Origin: an uncultured Lacinutrix sp.
Lineage (GTDB): Bacteria; Bacteroidota; Bacteroidia; Flavobacteriales; Flavobacteriaceae
Length of the DNA stretch: 64,000 bases
NCBI RefSeq assembly: GCF_947500325.1
Contig: NZ_CANMRQ010000017.1
Coordinates: 1 to 64,000, forward strand
Direction: 5' to 3'
Shown here in pieces: positions 34,213 through 43,695 of the stretch. Position 1 is the first letter of the stretch; each line of letters begins with the position of its first letter. A program made the position numbers and the translations under genes. The notes under the pieces are model-generated. The model had not been told where the DNA came from. It was given only the letters and a program-made list of their open reading frames with translations, and did not search any database.

Positions 34213-35433
34213 TTATTTTTTAATCTCTACAAGTTCTATGTCAAATATTAAGTTTGAATTCCCAGGTATTGGACCATTTGGAGCAGATCCATATCCTAAA
34301 TGAGAAGGAATAAATACTTTTACCTTGTCTCCCGTTTTCATTTTTAAAAATGCTTCTCTAAAACCAGGGATTAAAGTCGCTTTTGCATTGTATGGCTGAT
34401 CAAAAGGATTGTATGCTCCTTGTTTATCAGCAGCTTCATTGTATATTCCGTTTGCTTCGGCTACATCTTTCCAAGTTGTATAGAATAATTTACCATTTTC
34501 AAAATAACCAGCACAATTTACGCTTACTTTGTCTGTAGGTTTTGGTGTAACACCATTACCTTCTTTAGTTTTTATCATTACAATTCCAGATGGCATTTCA
34601 ATAACTTCTCCTTTAACGTTTTTATTTGCCTCTTTGAAATTTGCAGCTGCAATTTTTGCCTTTTCTTTTATTGCTTCTTCTTGTTTTTGCTTTATAGCAA
34701 CAATCTTTTGAGCAAGTTTAGGCTCTTCTTCAGTGAAAATTTTAACAGCATCAAACGCTTTTGCACTAGCACCTTTACGAATTATATTTAGTTTTGTAAT
34801 TACAACATCTTCTAATGGTTTATTCATACTTGTACGTTCTTTAGAAACTGATACATTAGAAATACTGTCTTGTACTTCAAGTCCTTTTACTAACTCTCCA
34901 AAAACTGAATGACAGCTAACTCTTGGTCTGTCACAAGGCTTTAGGTTTCCATCCTTATCAAAAGCATCTAAACTTTGATATGGAACTTCAGTAATAAAAA
35001 ATTGACTTCCATTAGTATTTAAACCTCCAGAATTTGCCATAGATAATATTCCAGGTCTATCATGTTTTAGGTTTTTATCAAATTCACTATGAAAACGGTA
35101 CCCAGGATTTCCCGATCCAGATGCAGTATGATCACCACCTTGGATCATGAATTTATCCATAACTCTGTGAAAAGTAATACCATCATAATACGGTTTTCCT
35201 TTAAATTCATCAGCTACTTTTGGATGTGTTCCTTCTGCTAAAGCAACAAAATTTGCTACTACTACTGGTACTTCCTCATAATTAAGTTTAGCAACCATAG
35301 TGCCTTTAGTTGTTTGAAACTCAGCATATAAACCATCATCCAAATCTTTATAATTATCTTGGCATGAGGCATTAGTCATGGTCACTAATAAAGCGACAAT
35401 AAAAATTTTCATCATTTGTTTAAATTTATTCAT
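34213..35433 (-). CDS. Cyclophilin-FKBP fusion peptidyl-prolyl isomerase lipoprotein (paralogue 1)
   Basis: A 406-residue protein with the same plan as the gene downstream: a lipoprotein signal (IVALLVTMTNASCQDN), a cyclophilin domain about residues 35-210 (FHRVMDKFMIQGGDHTASG, SQFFITEVPY, HSVFGELVKG), a lysine/glutamate-rich helix about 220-275 and an FKBP domain about 285-406 (LVPGF-like LIPGFREAFLKM, HLGYGSAPNGPIPGNSN). The helix is longer than in its paralogue. It starts 11 bases after gldI on the same strand and is therefore likely cotranscribed with nrnA and gldI. It is inferred to be a periplasmic folding factor for secreted or outer-membrane proteins. Confidence 0.88.
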   Translation of the reverse strand: MNKFKQMMKIFIVALLVTMTNASCQDNYKDLDDGLYAEFQTTKGTMVAKLNYEEVPVVVANFVALAEGTHPKVADEFKGKPYYDGITFHRVMDKFMIQGGDHTASGSGNPGYRFHSEFDKNLKHDRPGILSMANSGGLNTNGSQFFITEVPYQSLDAFDKDGNLKPCDRPRVSCHSVFGELVKGLEVQDSISNVSVSKERTSMNKPLEDVVITKLNIIRKGASAKAFDAVKIFTEEEPKLAQKIVAIKQKQEEAIKEKAKIAAANFKEANKNVKGEVIEMPSGIVMIKTKEGNGVTPKPTDKVSVNCAGYFENGKLFYTTWKDVAEANGIYNEAADKQGAYNPFDQPYNAKATLIPGFREAFLKMKTGDKVKVFIPSHLGYGSAPNGPIPGNSNLIFDIELVEIKK

Positions 35434-35444
35434 GTTTATTAAAA

Positions 35445-35981
35445 TTATTTTTTTGTTATTGAGTTTACTGTAACTTTACTTCGTATTGGCATATTTGTGC
35501 CAATTTTATCTTCATCTCCATAATAACCAAAAGCTTTTTGAGAAGGAAAAATAAAATGAAAAGTTTCACCAGCTTGCATAAGTTTTAGTCCTTCGCGTAA
35601 ACCAGAAAATAATTCTTGCTGATCCATAGCGTAGTTTTGTGTTTTTAAGGCTTGTGTAGAATAGATTATGTTACCATTTAAATCTGAAATATTATAATTG
35701 TAATTAATAATATCTCCAAATTCGGCTTTAGGTGTATTATTTTCTAGTGCAGTTTCAATCGCATACCAAAAACCATTCTCTGAAGCTTGAAACTGTAAAA
35801 TAGTATCTTTTGTAATAATAGCTTTGATTAGCTCATTTTCTTTTTTTAGAAGCAGTTTGTTTCTTTCTATTGATTGATTAATAAAAGATCCAGACTTTGC
35901 AGATATTGGTTTTCTAGCTTCTGGAGTTTTACAACTAAAAGTAACAATTAGTAATATTAATATTATAATGATTTTATTCAT
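35445..35981 (-). CDS. gldI: Gliding motility-associated peptidyl-prolyl isomerase lipoprotein GldI
   Basis: A 178-residue lipoprotein ([27 protein letters not shown] is the region; lipobox Cys17). The segment after the Cys, with PEARKPIS, SGSFINQSIERNK and NGFWYAIET, is characteristic of GldI. The C-terminal ~100 residues are an FKBP-type domain (FGDIINYNYNISDLNG, LREGLKLMQAGETFHFIFPS, AFGYYGDEDKIGTNMPI). GldI is required for gliding in Flavobacterium johnsoniae, presumably by folding motility/secretion proteins. The start at 35981 is preferred over one 48 bases upstream because it yields a proper lipoprotein signal. It overlaps the end of nrnA by 8 bases. Confidence 0.9.
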   Translation of the reverse strand: MNKIIIILILLIVTFSCKTPEARKPISAKSGSFINQSIERNKLLLKKENELIKAIITKDTILQFQASENGFWYAIETALENNTPKAEFGDIINYNYNISDLNGNIIYSTQALKTQNYAMDQQELFSGLREGLKLMQAGETFHFIFPSQKAFGYYGDEDKIGTNMPIRSKVTVNSITKK

Positions 35982-36993
35982 TATTAAGGGCTTTACTATA
36001 GATTGGTAATATACTAATAAATTTTTCAACTGTACTAGCTAAAGAAGTGTCGCTTTTACCTCCAGCAGCATTGGTGTGTCCACCGCCTTCGAAATGAGCT
36101 CGAGAGAATTCGTTAACAGAGAAACTACCTTTAGAGCGAAGAGATATTTTAATAATCCCTTGATTTTTATCTTCAATAAAAATAGCAGCTAAAACAGTTT
36201 TATTTAGAGATAACGCATAGTTTACAAAACCTTCAGTATCACCTTTTTTATAGTCTAGTTTTTGTAATTCATCTTGCGATAATGTAATGTATGCAGTGCG
36301 ATATTCAGGAAGTACTTTTAAATTCCCTAAAGCACAACCTAAAAGTTGTAAACGATTGTATGAGTTTGTATCATATACATTATTATGAATTTGAGTGTTG
36401 TCTGCGCCTTTGTCAATCAAATCTGCTATAATACGATGTGTAGTACTTGTTGTAGAGCGAAACCTAAAAGACCCTGTGTCTGTCATAATTCCTACGTATA
36501 AGCATGTTGCAATGTCTTTGTCTATATCTTTTAATACTTCTAATTTTGCAAAAAAATGATATACCATTTCACAGGTTGAACTCATTGTAACATCACTAAA
36601 CATATATTTAGCATAGTCATCTGGTTGTTGATGATGGTCTATCATTATTTTTATTGCATTACTATTATCAAGAATAGTTTCCATAGAGCCTGTTCTATGT
36701 AATGCGTTAAAATCTAAAGTAAATATAATATCGGCAGTATTAATAAGTGTTTCACTGTCTTCTTTTTGAGTATCATATTTTAAAATACTGTTTTCCTTAG
36801 GAAGCCATTTTAAAAAGTCTGGATAGTCATTTGGAGCTATTATAGTTGCTTTATGATTTTCGTTTAGTAAATATTGTAATAAACCTAAGGTAGAGCCAAT
36901 AGCATCACCATCAGGATTTTTATGTGGGACAATCACTATTTTTTTTGGAGTAGTTAATAGTGCTTTTATCTCTAAAATATCTTTTGCATTCAT
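35974..36993 (-). CDS. nrnA: DHH/DHHA1 bifunctional oligoribonuclease / PAP phosphatase (NrnA-like)
   Basis: A 339-residue cytosolic phosphoesterase. The DHH motifs are clear: H24, D28 and D30 in [12 protein letters not shown]94 in FTLDF, the DHH triad at residues 119-121 (IDHHQQPDD) and the DHHA1 glycine motif [11 protein letters not shown] near 305-315. NrnA-type enzymes degrade nanoRNA 2-5 nt long and dephosphorylate 3'-phosphoadenosine 5'-phosphate. It heads a nrnA-gldI-PPIase gene string and is divergent from ndk. Confidence 0.92.
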   Translation of the reverse strand: MNAKDILEIKALLTTPKKIVIVPHKNPDGDAIGSTLGLLQYLLNENHKATIIAPNDYPDFLKWLPKENSILKYDTQKEDSETLINTADIIFTLDFNALHRTGSMETILDNSNAIKIMIDHHQQPDDYAKYMFSDVTMSSTCEMVYHFFAKLEVLKDIDKDIATCLYVGIMTDTGSFRFRSTTSTTHRIIADLIDKGADNTQIHNNVYDTNSYNRLQLLGCALGNLKVLPEYRTAYITLSQDELQKLDYKKGDTEGFVNYALSLNKTVLAAIFIEDKNQGIIKISLRSKGSFSVNEFSRAHFEGGGHTNAAGGKSDTSLASTVEKFISILPIYSKALNNE

Positions 36994-37029
36994 AGGCGAC
37001 GAATATACAATTTTTTAATATGGATTAGT

Positions 37030-37060
37030 ATTGTTTTTTTGAAGAAATACACTACTTTTG
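37030..37060 (+). promoter_or_regulatory. Bacteroidota promoter of ndk
   Basis: ATTG at 37030-37033 and TACTTTTG at 37053-37060 with a 19-base spacer, one mismatch from TTTG-N19-TAnnTTTG. The ATG at 37081 follows 20 bases after the -7 box. Confidence 0.7.
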
Positions 37061-37080
37061 CAGCCATAAAAAACAATAAA

Positions 37081-37500
37081 ATGGCAACAAATAGAACATT
37101 TACAATGCTTAAGCCTGATGCGGTTGAGAAAGGACACATTGGCGCAATATTAGAAAAAATTAATGCTTCAGGTTTTAGAATCGTAGCAATGAAATTAACA
37201 CAAATGACTAAGGCTGATGCTGAGTCTTTTTATGCAATACATAATGAAAGACCTTTCTTTGGAGAGTTAGTTGAATATATGACTCGTGGACCAATTGTAG
37301 CTGCCATCTTAGAAAAAGACAATGCTGTTGAGGATTTTAGAACCTTAATAGGTGCAACTAACCCAGCAGATGCTGCAGAAGGTACTATACGTAAACTTTA
37401 TGCTGCTTCAATTGGGGAAAATGCAGTTCACGGTAGTGATAGCGATGACAATGCGGCCATAGAAGGAGCTTTTCATTTTTCAGGAAGAGAAATGTTTTAA
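37081..37500 (+). CDS. ndk: Nucleoside diphosphate kinase
   Basis: A 139-residue enzyme, the usual length, that balances nucleoside triphosphates by transferring phosphate from ATP through a phospho-histidine. The catalytic H117 lies in NAVHGSDS. Other family blocks are [13 protein letters not shown], the Kpn-loop-like [15 protein letters not shown] and the [13 protein letters not shown] nucleotide-binding segment. The start at 37081 follows a good promoter; an in-frame start at 37039 falls inside that promoter and is rejected. A terminator follows. Confidence 0.97.
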   Translation: MATNRTFTMLKPDAVEKGHIGAILEKINASGFRIVAMKLTQMTKADAESFYAIHNERPFFGELVEYMTRGPIVAAILEKDNAVEDFRTLIGATNPADAAEGTIRKLYAASIGENAVHGSDSDDNAAIEGAFHFSGREMF

Positions 37501-37527
37501 GTATTTCATCGAAAATAACATACACTT

Positions 37528-37554
37528 AAGCCTAATTTTAACACAATTAGGCTT
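37528..37554 (+). terminator. Terminator of ndk
   Basis: AAGCCTAATT/AATTAGGCTT with a 7-nt loop, then a T-run. Confidence 0.88.
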
Positions 37555-37603
37555 TTTTTATACTCTCTAATCAGTTAATTTAGCGGAAGTTAAAAAAAAC
37601 GCT

Positions 37604-40165
37604 ATGAAAATTTATAACAACTTACTCTTTTATGCTCTCTTTATCACTTCTTTTTCTTACTCGCAAAGTACAGAAAGAGCCATTTTAGAGTTTCAAGAGA
37701 AATCAAATGCCGCAATTACAATTAATGAAAATTCTAAGATTCCAGAATTTATAAAATTCCCTACTACTCAAGCATTAAAATTAAATGGGACGTCAACTAC
37801 AGAAAAAGCAATCAGTTTTTTAAATAATTATAAATCTATTTATAAGATAGAAGATATAAATAATTCATTTAAAGCAGGTGAAATAGAAATTGATAATATA
37901 GGACTACAAAGAGTTGTCTTAAATCAAGAATATAACGGTGTACCAGTTTATGATGGAAAATTATTATTTCATTTTAATATTGAAAATAATTTAACATCTG
38001 TAAATGGTAATTTTATCCCAAACATAAAGCTTAATGCCCAACCTTCTATAGAAAAAACAGTGGCAAATGGAATAGCACTGCAAACAATAGAAAATCAAAA
38101 TATTAATTTTTCGGGGGAAACGTTGTTTGTTCATAATAGTAAATTATATGTGTTTAATAAAGGTTTAGCTCAGGGTGTTAAAGGCGCTAATTATTTAGTT
38201 TATGAAGTAGAAGTTCGAAATGAAATTGATGTAAGAGAATTTGTTTTTGTAAATGCTCATAATGGTACAATTGTAGAACAATTTACTGGTATAGCGCATG
38301 CATTGGATAGAATTGTATATGAAGGAAATACAGGTAATACTGTGTGGCAAGAAGGAGATGCATTACCTGGAACTTTAACTATTTGGCAACAAAATGAAGT
38401 TGAAGCCTCTGCTCATGTATATAACTTTTTTGTTAATGCTTTTGGTTATGTTTCTTATGATGGGGCAGATGCTCAAATGAGAACTATAAATAATAACCCA
38501 AATATTAATTGCCCTAATGCAAATTGGAATGGAGCTACGGCTAATTATTGTAATGGTACAGCATCAGATGATGTTATTGCACACGAATGGGGACACGCAT
38601 ATACAGAATATACTAGTGGTTTAATATATCAATGGCAATCTGGAGCTATCAACGAATCGTATTCAGATATATGGGGAGAAACCGTAGATCTTTTAAATAA
38701 TTATGAAGATGCAGATGATGATAACTCAATAAGAACAGCAGGATGTGGAAGTAGTGATCGTTGGAGAATGGGAGAAGATGCAACAGCTTTTGGTGGAGCG
38801 ATTCGAGACATGTGGAATCCACCTTGTAATGGGGATCCAGGTAAAGTTACTGATGGAGAATATTTATGTGGTACAGCAGATAATGGTGGAGTTCACATAA
38901 ATTCAGGAATACCTAACCATGCTTATGCATTATTAGTAGATGGAGGTGCATATAATGGACAAACAATTACTGGAATTGGTTTTACAAAAGCGGCGCATAT
39001 TTTTTGGAGGGCGCAAAGTCAATACTTAACAAATACTAGTGATTTTAATAATTTAGCAGATGCTTTAGAAGCTTCTGCAAATGACTTAATAGGTGTAAAT
39101 CTTGAAGGCTTATCTACTACAAGTATTGCTGCAGGTCCATCAGGTGAGATTATTAGTGCAAGCGATGTACAACAAGTAATAAATGCAATTTTAGCAGTAG
39201 AAATGCGTATTAACCCAGATGTATGTGGTTATACTGCTCTACTAGGAGATTCTCCAGCTTTATGTGATAATGCGATTAATAGCCCAATATTTTTCGAAGA
39301 TTGGGAAACAGGAATGGATGGCTGGACAGTAACTCAATCTCCTGCTAGTTTACTTACCTGGGAATCAAGAGATTGGGTGGTTTCTGGAGATTTGCCTAAT
39401 AATAGGCCTGGTAGTGCGGCATTTGGAATAGATCCTATAAATGGAAACTGTACAAGTGATTTTGAAAATGGAATTATTACAATAGAAAGCCCAGTAATTA
39501 CAATGCCAGATTTTACTGAAGGAAATTATGAAATAGCTTTTGATCATTATGTTTCAACTGAAGCAAATTGGGACGGTGGAAATATAAAAGCAAGTATTGA
39601 TGGAGGTGCTTGGACATTAATTCCTACTGTTGCATTTACTACAAATGGATATAACGCAACTCTTAATGATACAGCTGCTGGTAATGATAACCCAATGGAA
39701 GGTCAAGATGCTTTTACAGGATCTGATGAAGGATCTAATAAAGGGAGTTGGGGAACTAGTATTATAAATTTAAATTCAATTGGTGTTGTAGCTAATTCTA
39801 CAATTCAATTTAGATTTGAAATGGGTACAGATGGTTGTAATGGAAGAGAAGGCTGGTATGTTGATGATTTAAGAGTATATAATTGCGCTTATGCCTTATC
39901 TATATCTGATTTTGATAGCATTAATAATTTAGTTAAAATATACCCGAATCCTTCAAAAGGTATTTTTAATTTAAAGAAAACAAATCAAATAGATTTGATA
40001 AAAGCAGAGGTTTATGATATTAATGGACGTTTTATAAAAACTATTGATTTATCTAATGTAGTAGAAGAAACAACAATTGACTTATCTAATATTGCATCTG
40101 GTTTATATTTTATGACGCTAACGTCTAAAGAAACTAAATCTGTTATTAAATTGATAAAAGAATAG
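37604..40165 (+). CDS. M4 (thermolysin-like) metalloprotease with T9SS type A sorting domain
   Basis: An 853-residue secreted protease. A signal peptide (about residues 1-20) is followed by an FTP/PepSY propeptide (about 30-225, YNGVPVYDGKLLFHFN) and a catalytic domain with HEWGH at 327-331 (DVIAHEWGHAYTEY), the Glu ligand in GAINESYSDIWGE (E351) and the late His in GGVHINSGIPNHAY. Residues about 560-765 form a beta-sandwich region (EDWETGMDGWTV to WYVDDLRVYNC). The last ~75 residues are a T9SS sorting domain (VKIYPNPSKGIFNL, IASGLYFMTL). It should digest proteins outside the cell. It is a single gene with its own terminator. Confidence 0.93.
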   Translation: MKIYNNLLFYALFITSFSYSQSTERAILEFQEKSNAAITINENSKIPEFIKFPTTQALKLNGTSTTEKAISFLNNYKSIYKIEDINNSFKAGEIEIDNIGLQRVVLNQEYNGVPVYDGKLLFHFNIENNLTSVNGNFIPNIKLNAQPSIEKTVANGIALQTIENQNINFSGETLFVHNSKLYVFNKGLAQGVKGANYLVYEVEVRNEIDVREFVFVNAHNGTIVEQFTGIAHALDRIVYEGNTGNTVWQEGDALPGTLTIWQQNEVEASAHVYNFFVNAFGYVSYDGADAQMRTINNNPNINCPNANWNGATANYCNGTASDDVIAHEWGHAYTEYTSGLIYQWQSGAINESYSDIWGETVDLLNNYEDADDDNSIRTAGCGSSDRWRMGEDATAFGGAIRDMWNPPCNGDPGKVTDGEYLCGTADNGGVHINSGIPNHAYALLVDGGAYNGQTITGIGFTKAAHIFWRAQSQYLTNTSDFNNLADALEASANDLIGVNLEGLSTTSIAAGPSGEIISASDVQQVINAILAVEMRINPDVCGYTALLGDSPALCDNAINSPIFFEDWETGMDGWTVTQSPASLLTWESRDWVVSGDLPNNRPGSAAFGIDPINGNCTSDFENGIITIESPVITMPDFTEGNYEIAFDHYVSTEANWDGGNIKASIDGGAWTLIPTVAFTTNGYNATLNDTAAGNDNPMEGQDAFTGSDEGSNKGSWGTSIINLNSIGVVANSTIQFRFEMGTDGCNGREGWYVDDLRVYNCAYALSISDFDSINNLVKIYPNPSKGIFNLKKTNQIDLIKAEVYDINGRFIKTIDLSNVVEETTIDLSNIASGLYFMTLTSKETKSVIKLIKE

Positions 40166-40178
40166 AATATTTTTAATT

Positions 40179-40209
40179 GAAAAAGCACAGCTAAAAGCTG
40201 TGCTTTTTC
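40179..40209 (+). terminator. Terminator of the M4 protease gene
   Basis: GAAAAAGCACAGCT/AGCTGTGCTTTTTC with an AAA loop, then CTTTTTT. Confidence 0.9.
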
Positions 40210-40235
40210 CTTTTTTACTAGAATGTATTAATAAT

Positions 40236-40262
40236 AAAAGCCCATACACTGTATGGGCTTTT
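40236..40262 (-). terminator. Terminator of the distal cold-shock gene
   Basis: AAAAGCCCATAC/GTATGGGCTTTT with a 3-nt loop, 26 bases past the stop of the minus-strand csp gene. Confidence 0.85.
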
Positions 40263-40288
40263 GCTTAAAAAAATTTATGTAGTATATA

Positions 40289-40480
40289 TTAAATTACTTT
40301 TACATTTACTGCGTTTAATCCTTTTTTGCCTTCTTGTAGATCGAATTCAACTTCATCGCCTTCACGAATCTCGTCAATTAAACCCGAAATGTGTACAAAA
40401 TGGTCTTTGTCTACACCTTCTTCAGTGATGAAACCAAATCCTTTAGTATCATTGAAGAATTTTACTGTGCCTTTACTCAT
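40289..40480 (-). CDS. Cold-shock protein (CspA family), copy 2
   Basis: A 63-residue single cold-shock domain. RNA-binding motifs RNP1 (KGFGFIT) and RNP2 (DHFVHIS) are intact, and the chain ends LNAVNVKVI. Such proteins melt RNA secondary structure and may be constitutive or cold-induced. It differs at only a few positions from the copy 159 bases upstream. Between them lies a terminator, so the two genes are expressed separately. The 5' region carries a CATCTTTG near-consensus -7 box about 35-45 bases before the start. Confidence 0.95.
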   Translation of the reverse strand: MSKGTVKFFNDTKGFGFITEEGVDKDHFVHISGLIDEIREGDEVEFDLQEGKKGLNAVNVKVI

Positions 40481-40579
40481 TGTAATAAATTTTAAATTAA
40501 TTATTTAATAGAAGGCAAAGATGATGCCATTAATTAACATTACCTATTTATTAATAGGTTTTTAAATTATTATTGCAAA

Positions 40580-40613
40580 AAAAAACTTACTAAATAAATA
40601 GTAAGTCTTTTTT
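40580..40613 (-). terminator. Terminator between the two cold-shock genes
   Basis: AACTTACTA/TAGTAAGT core with A- and T-tract arms and one mismatch, 27 bases beyond the stop of the upstream csp gene on the minus strand. Confidence 0.8.
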
Positions 40614-40639
40614 GTACAAGGTAAATTGAATATATATAA

Positions 40640-40831
40640 TTATACTACTTTTACGTTTACTGCGTTCATACCTTTACGTCCTTCTTGTAGATCGAATTCT
40701 ACTGTATCTCCTTCACGAACTTCGTCGATTAAACCAGAGATGTGTACGAAATGGTCTTTGTCTGATCCTTCTTCAGTTATAAAACCGAAACCTTTAGAAT
40801 CATTGAAAAATTTTACTGTGCCTTGAGCCAT
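40640..40831 (-). CDS. Cold-shock protein (CspA family), copy 1
   Basis: A 63-residue cold-shock domain protein with RNP1 (KGFGFIT) and RNP2 (DHFVHIS), beginning MAQGTVKFFNDSKGFGFI. It is nearly identical to the downstream copy, indicating tandem duplication with both copies under purifying selection. A perfect TATCTTTG -7 box lies 31 bases upstream of the start. Confidence 0.95.
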   Translation of the reverse strand: MAQGTVKFFNDSKGFGFITEEGSDKDHFVHISGLIDEVREGDTVEFDLQEGRKGMNAVNVKVV

Positions 40832-40861
40832 TTTAAAAAAAATTTAATTTATAATAAGAAC

Positions 40862-40869
40862 CAAAGATA
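40862..40869 (-). promoter_or_regulatory. Bacteroidota -7 box of the first cold-shock gene
   Basis: Minus-strand TATCTTTG matches TAnnTTTG. The leader to the ATG is A/T-rich and about 25 bases long, much shorter than the structured leader of E. coli cspA. Confidence 0.6.
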
Positions 40870-40934
40870 GTATTTTAATTTAACAATTACTTTTTTAAAC
40901 CTTTTATTTTGAATTAGTAACAATTTATTGGTCT

Positions 40935-41231
40935 TTACCGCAAGACTAATTTTTTTATTAAATCTTTTCCTAAAGTTTCATTTAGCATTGTGATAATTTT
41001 TTCTTTCCCATAACTTAATTCTTCCCTCAAAACACTAGAACTTAATTGAATAAATAGGGTGTCGTTTTTAAGTTCTATAGCTGTAGTATAATTATTTACA
41101 CCATTTCCCATTAAATTAGCCCATGCCTCTCTAACATTTACTTTATCTAAACCTTTTTCTAATTTATTGGTTTCTACAAAATCTTTTAGTGCATCAGAAA
41201 TATTTAATATATTATTATTGCGTTTTGCCAT
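40935..41231 (-). CDS. DUF721 / DciA-like protein
   Basis: A 98-residue protein starting MAKRNNNILNISDALKDFV (start 41231; six residues further upstream are not family-like). The pattern EAWANLMGNGVNNYTTAIEL, DTLFIQLSSSVLREELSYGKEKII and LNETLGKDLIKKLVLR is that of DUF721, related to DciA, the ancestral loader of the replicative helicase DnaB. Helicase loading is therefore a reasonable role, consistent with the neighbouring recF, but it is inferred from the family. Confidence 0.88.
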   Translation of the reverse strand: MAKRNNNILNISDALKDFVETNKLEKGLDKVNVREAWANLMGNGVNNYTTAIELKNDTLFIQLSSSVLREELSYGKEKIITMLNETLGKDLIKKLVLR

Positions 41232-41261
41232 ATTTATCTCCCGAAACAAGGGAAGTATTAT

Positions 41262-41681
41262 TTAATTTAAATTTATAGGAGTAAAGCGTTTGTATAAATA
41301 TACATCGTTATTTTGGTTTACAATCTGTAAATGACTTGTATTTACCATTAAAATTGTTTCTTTCCATTCTGTGAATTTTGTAGAATAATATAGATTTATA
41401 CTATCGTTTTCAATTTTTATATGAAGTATTTCCGTATCATTAGATGTTTTGTATTTACCATTTAACTGCGGTTTCATTTTTTTTCTAAACCCCTTTAAAC
41501 TATCATTTAAAGCAATGTAGTCTATAGTTTGGTTTACTTTGTACTCCTTTTTATAACCGTTAGCTAATGTAACGCTTTCTATTTCCCAATAACCATCAAT
41601 GTATTGGATATAAGTTTCAGTTTCTTTTGAGCAACTATTTATTAAAATAAATAAGACGAATAGAACTATAGTTTTTTTCAT
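41262..41681 (-). CDS. Lipocalin-like lipoprotein
   Basis: A 139-residue predicted lipoprotein (MKKTIVLFVLFILINSCSK, lipobox Cys17; start 41681). The beta-rich body has IDGYWEIESVTLANGYKKEY, the GxW-type entry of lipocalin-like proteins, then LNGKYKTSNDTEILHIKIE and a closing VYLYKRF strand. The gene lies one base after the recF stop and 30 bases before the DUF721 start, so it is translated within the recF transcript. The ligand is unknown. Its place between two DNA-metabolism genes is conserved-looking context without an obvious functional link. Confidence 0.78.
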   Translation of the reverse strand: MKKTIVLFVLFILINSCSKETETYIQYIDGYWEIESVTLANGYKKEYKVNQTIDYIALNDSLKGFRKKMKPQLNGKYKTSNDTEILHIKIENDSINLYYSTKFTEWKETILMVNTSHLQIVNQNNDVYLYKRFTPINLN

Positions 41682-41682
41682 T

Positions 41683-42762
41683 TTATAATTTAAATATTTC
41701 ATAAGATTGATGAACACGTTTTACAGCATTTTCGGTACGTTCTGCATGAGTATCACTAATAAATAACTGTCCAAAATTCTCATCATCTACTAATTTTATT
41801 ATTTGTGATACACGTTCTTCATCTAATTTATCAAAAATATCATCTAACAATAGAATTGGGTTTACACCACTTTGTTTTTTAATAAAATCGAATTGAGCTA
41901 ATTTTAAGGCAATTAAAAATGATTTTTGTTGCCCTTGGCTTCCAAATTTTTTTATAGGATGTTGATCTATGTTAAAAAGTAAATCATCTTTATGAATCCC
42001 TACACTTGTGTATTGTATAGCTTTATCTTTATTGATAACTTGTTTTAAGAGCGTCTCTAATTCTGTTTCGAATAGATCACTCTTATAAGATAAATTTACT
42101 GTTTCATTACCATTACTAATAGCTTTGTATCTAGCTTTAAAAATTGGAATAAAATCTTTTAAAAACGTATCTCGTTTTATAAAAATAGAAGTTCCGTATT
42201 GATGTAATTGAGTATTGTAAATGTCTAAAGTATCTTGATTAAAAGTGTTATTGAGAGCAAAATATTTTAGTAAACTATTACGCTGTGCTAATGCTTTATT
42301 ATATTTTATTAGGTCGTTTAAATACGTTTTATCACTTTGCGAAATAACACTATCAATAAATTTTCTACGTGTTTCACTACCTTCAATAATTAAATTTCGA
42401 TCTGCTGGAGATATTATAACTAAAGGTAGAAAACCTATATGCTCGCTAAATTTTTCGTAGGCCTTCGCATTTCGTTTTATTATTTTCTTTTGTCCGCGTT
42501 TTAGACTTATAACAATTTTTTCAGACTTATCTTCTTTTTTATAATCACCATTTATAACAAAAAAGTCTTCATCGTGTTTTATATTTTGAGATGCTATAGG
42601 ATTAAAATAACTTTTTCCAAAAGATAGATGATAAATAGCATCTAAAATATTGGTTTTACCAACGCCATTGTTACCTACAAGGCAGTTTATAGTATCGTTA
42701 AAAGTAAACGATTTGCTATCGAAATTTTTATAATTTAGTAAAGAAAGTGATTTTAAAATCAT
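41683..42762 (-). CDS. recF: DNA replication and repair protein RecF
   Basis: A 359-residue SMC-like ATPase. The Walker A is GNNGVGKTN (residues 30-38), the signature region is near [18 protein letters not shown], and the Walker B is [17 protein letters not shown]. It binds DNA at gaps and helps RecOR load RecA. The opening [19 protein letters not shown] fits the family (LxxxNFRNY position). It is the first gene of a recF-lipoprotein-DUF721 string, divergent from the TPR protein gene. Confidence 0.95.
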   Translation of the reverse strand: MILKSLSLLNYKNFDSKSFTFNDTINCLVGNNGVGKTNILDAIYHLSFGKSYFNPIASQNIKHDEDFFVINGDYKKEDKSEKIVISLKRGQKKIIKRNAKAYEKFSEHIGFLPLVIISPADRNLIIEGSETRRKFIDSVISQSDKTYLNDLIKYNKALAQRNSLLKYFALNNTFNQDTLDIYNTQLHQYGTSIFIKRDTFLKDFIPIFKARYKAISNGNETVNLSYKSDLFETELETLLKQVINKDKAIQYTSVGIHKDDLLFNIDQHPIKKFGSQGQQKSFLIALKLAQFDFIKKQSGVNPILLLDDIFDKLDEERVSQIIKLVDDENFGQLFISDTHAERTENAVKRVHQSYEIFKL

Positions 42763-42857
42763 AGGTATTTATCAAAAACGAGCATACGCTTAAAGAGTTA
42801 ATAAATAAGAAGTGCAAAATAACAAATAAATAACCTTTTATATATGAAGAAAAATTT

Positions 42858-42865
42858 TATTTTTG
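42858..42865 (+). promoter_or_regulatory. Bacteroidota -7 box of the TPR protein gene
   Basis: TATTTTTG matches TAnnTTTG; TTTT at 42836-42839 is a possible -33 box with an 18-base spacer. It excludes the upstream in-frame TTG at 42863 as a start. Confidence 0.6.
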
Positions 42866-42886
42866 CCACGCATAAATAAACTATAC

Positions 42887-43666
42887 ATGGCAACTTATAA
42901 GAAAAGAGGTTATAAACCTAAGACGGAAAAAGAAAAGGAAGTTATCGAGCAAGATTTAGGAGAAAACTCAACAACTGCTGAGGTTTTTAACACCTTAGAT
43001 GAGACGGCATCTAGAACTGAAGATTTTGTAGCTGCAAATCAAAAATACATTTTTATTATTATTGGTGTTGTAGCAGCATTAGTATTAGGATACTTAGGTT
43101 TTAAAGAATTTGTAACTAAGCCAGCTCAAGAAGAGGCTATGAACGAAATGTATCATGCACAAAAACAATTTAACGATGCTGTAAATGGTATTTCTAGTGA
43201 TTCATTATATAGTGTAACATTAAACGGAAGCGAAGGTAAGTTTGGTATGTTAGATATTATGAAGGAATATAGCGGAACTCCAGCTGCTAATTTAGCAAAA
43301 TACTATGCAGGAATGTCTTATTTAAACCTTAAAGATTATAAAAATGCAGTATCGATGCTAGATGATTATAAAGCAGAAGATGAAGCAACAGGACCTTTAG
43401 CAAAAGGAGCTATTGGAGATGCATTTGTTCAATTAAATCAAAAAGAAGATGCTCTTAAATATTATATAGATGCAGCTAAAATGCGTGATAATGAGCTTAC
43501 AACACCAACATATTATTATAAAGCTGGTACGATTGCTTTAGAATTAGGTAAGGCAACTGAAGCTTTAGGTTACTTTAATATTATTAAAGAAAAATACCCA
43601 AGCACAACCGAAGCTTCTTCTGTTGATGTGTTTATTGGAAAAGCAGAAGCGATGTCAAATAAATAA
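42887..43666 (+). CDS. Membrane-anchored tetratricopeptide repeat protein
   Basis: A 259-residue protein beginning MATYKKRGYKPKTEKEKE. A lysine-rich cytoplasmic N-terminus is followed by one membrane helix (about residues 53-73, YIFIIIGVVAALVLGYLGF) and an extracytoplasmic TPR region (about 130-255, LAKYYAGMSYLNLKDYKNAV, FVQLNQKEDALKYYIDAAKM, ALELGKATEALGYFNIIKEK). The layout resembles YfgM-type proteins that associate with the Sec machinery. That is an analogy, not a demonstrated function. The ribH gene follows after 29 bases. Confidence 0.85.
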   Translation: MATYKKRGYKPKTEKEKEVIEQDLGENSTTAEVFNTLDETASRTEDFVAANQKYIFIIIGVVAALVLGYLGFKEFVTKPAQEEAMNEMYHAQKQFNDAVNGISSDSLYSVTLNGSEGKFGMLDIMKEYSGTPAANLAKYYAGMSYLNLKDYKNAVSMLDDYKAEDEATGPLAKGAIGDAFVQLNQKEDALKYYIDAAKMRDNELTTPTYYYKAGTIALELGKATEALGYFNIIKEKYPSTTEASSVDVFIGKAEAMSNK

Positions 43667-43695
43667 TATTACCGCTTTAGCGGAAATGACCCATT

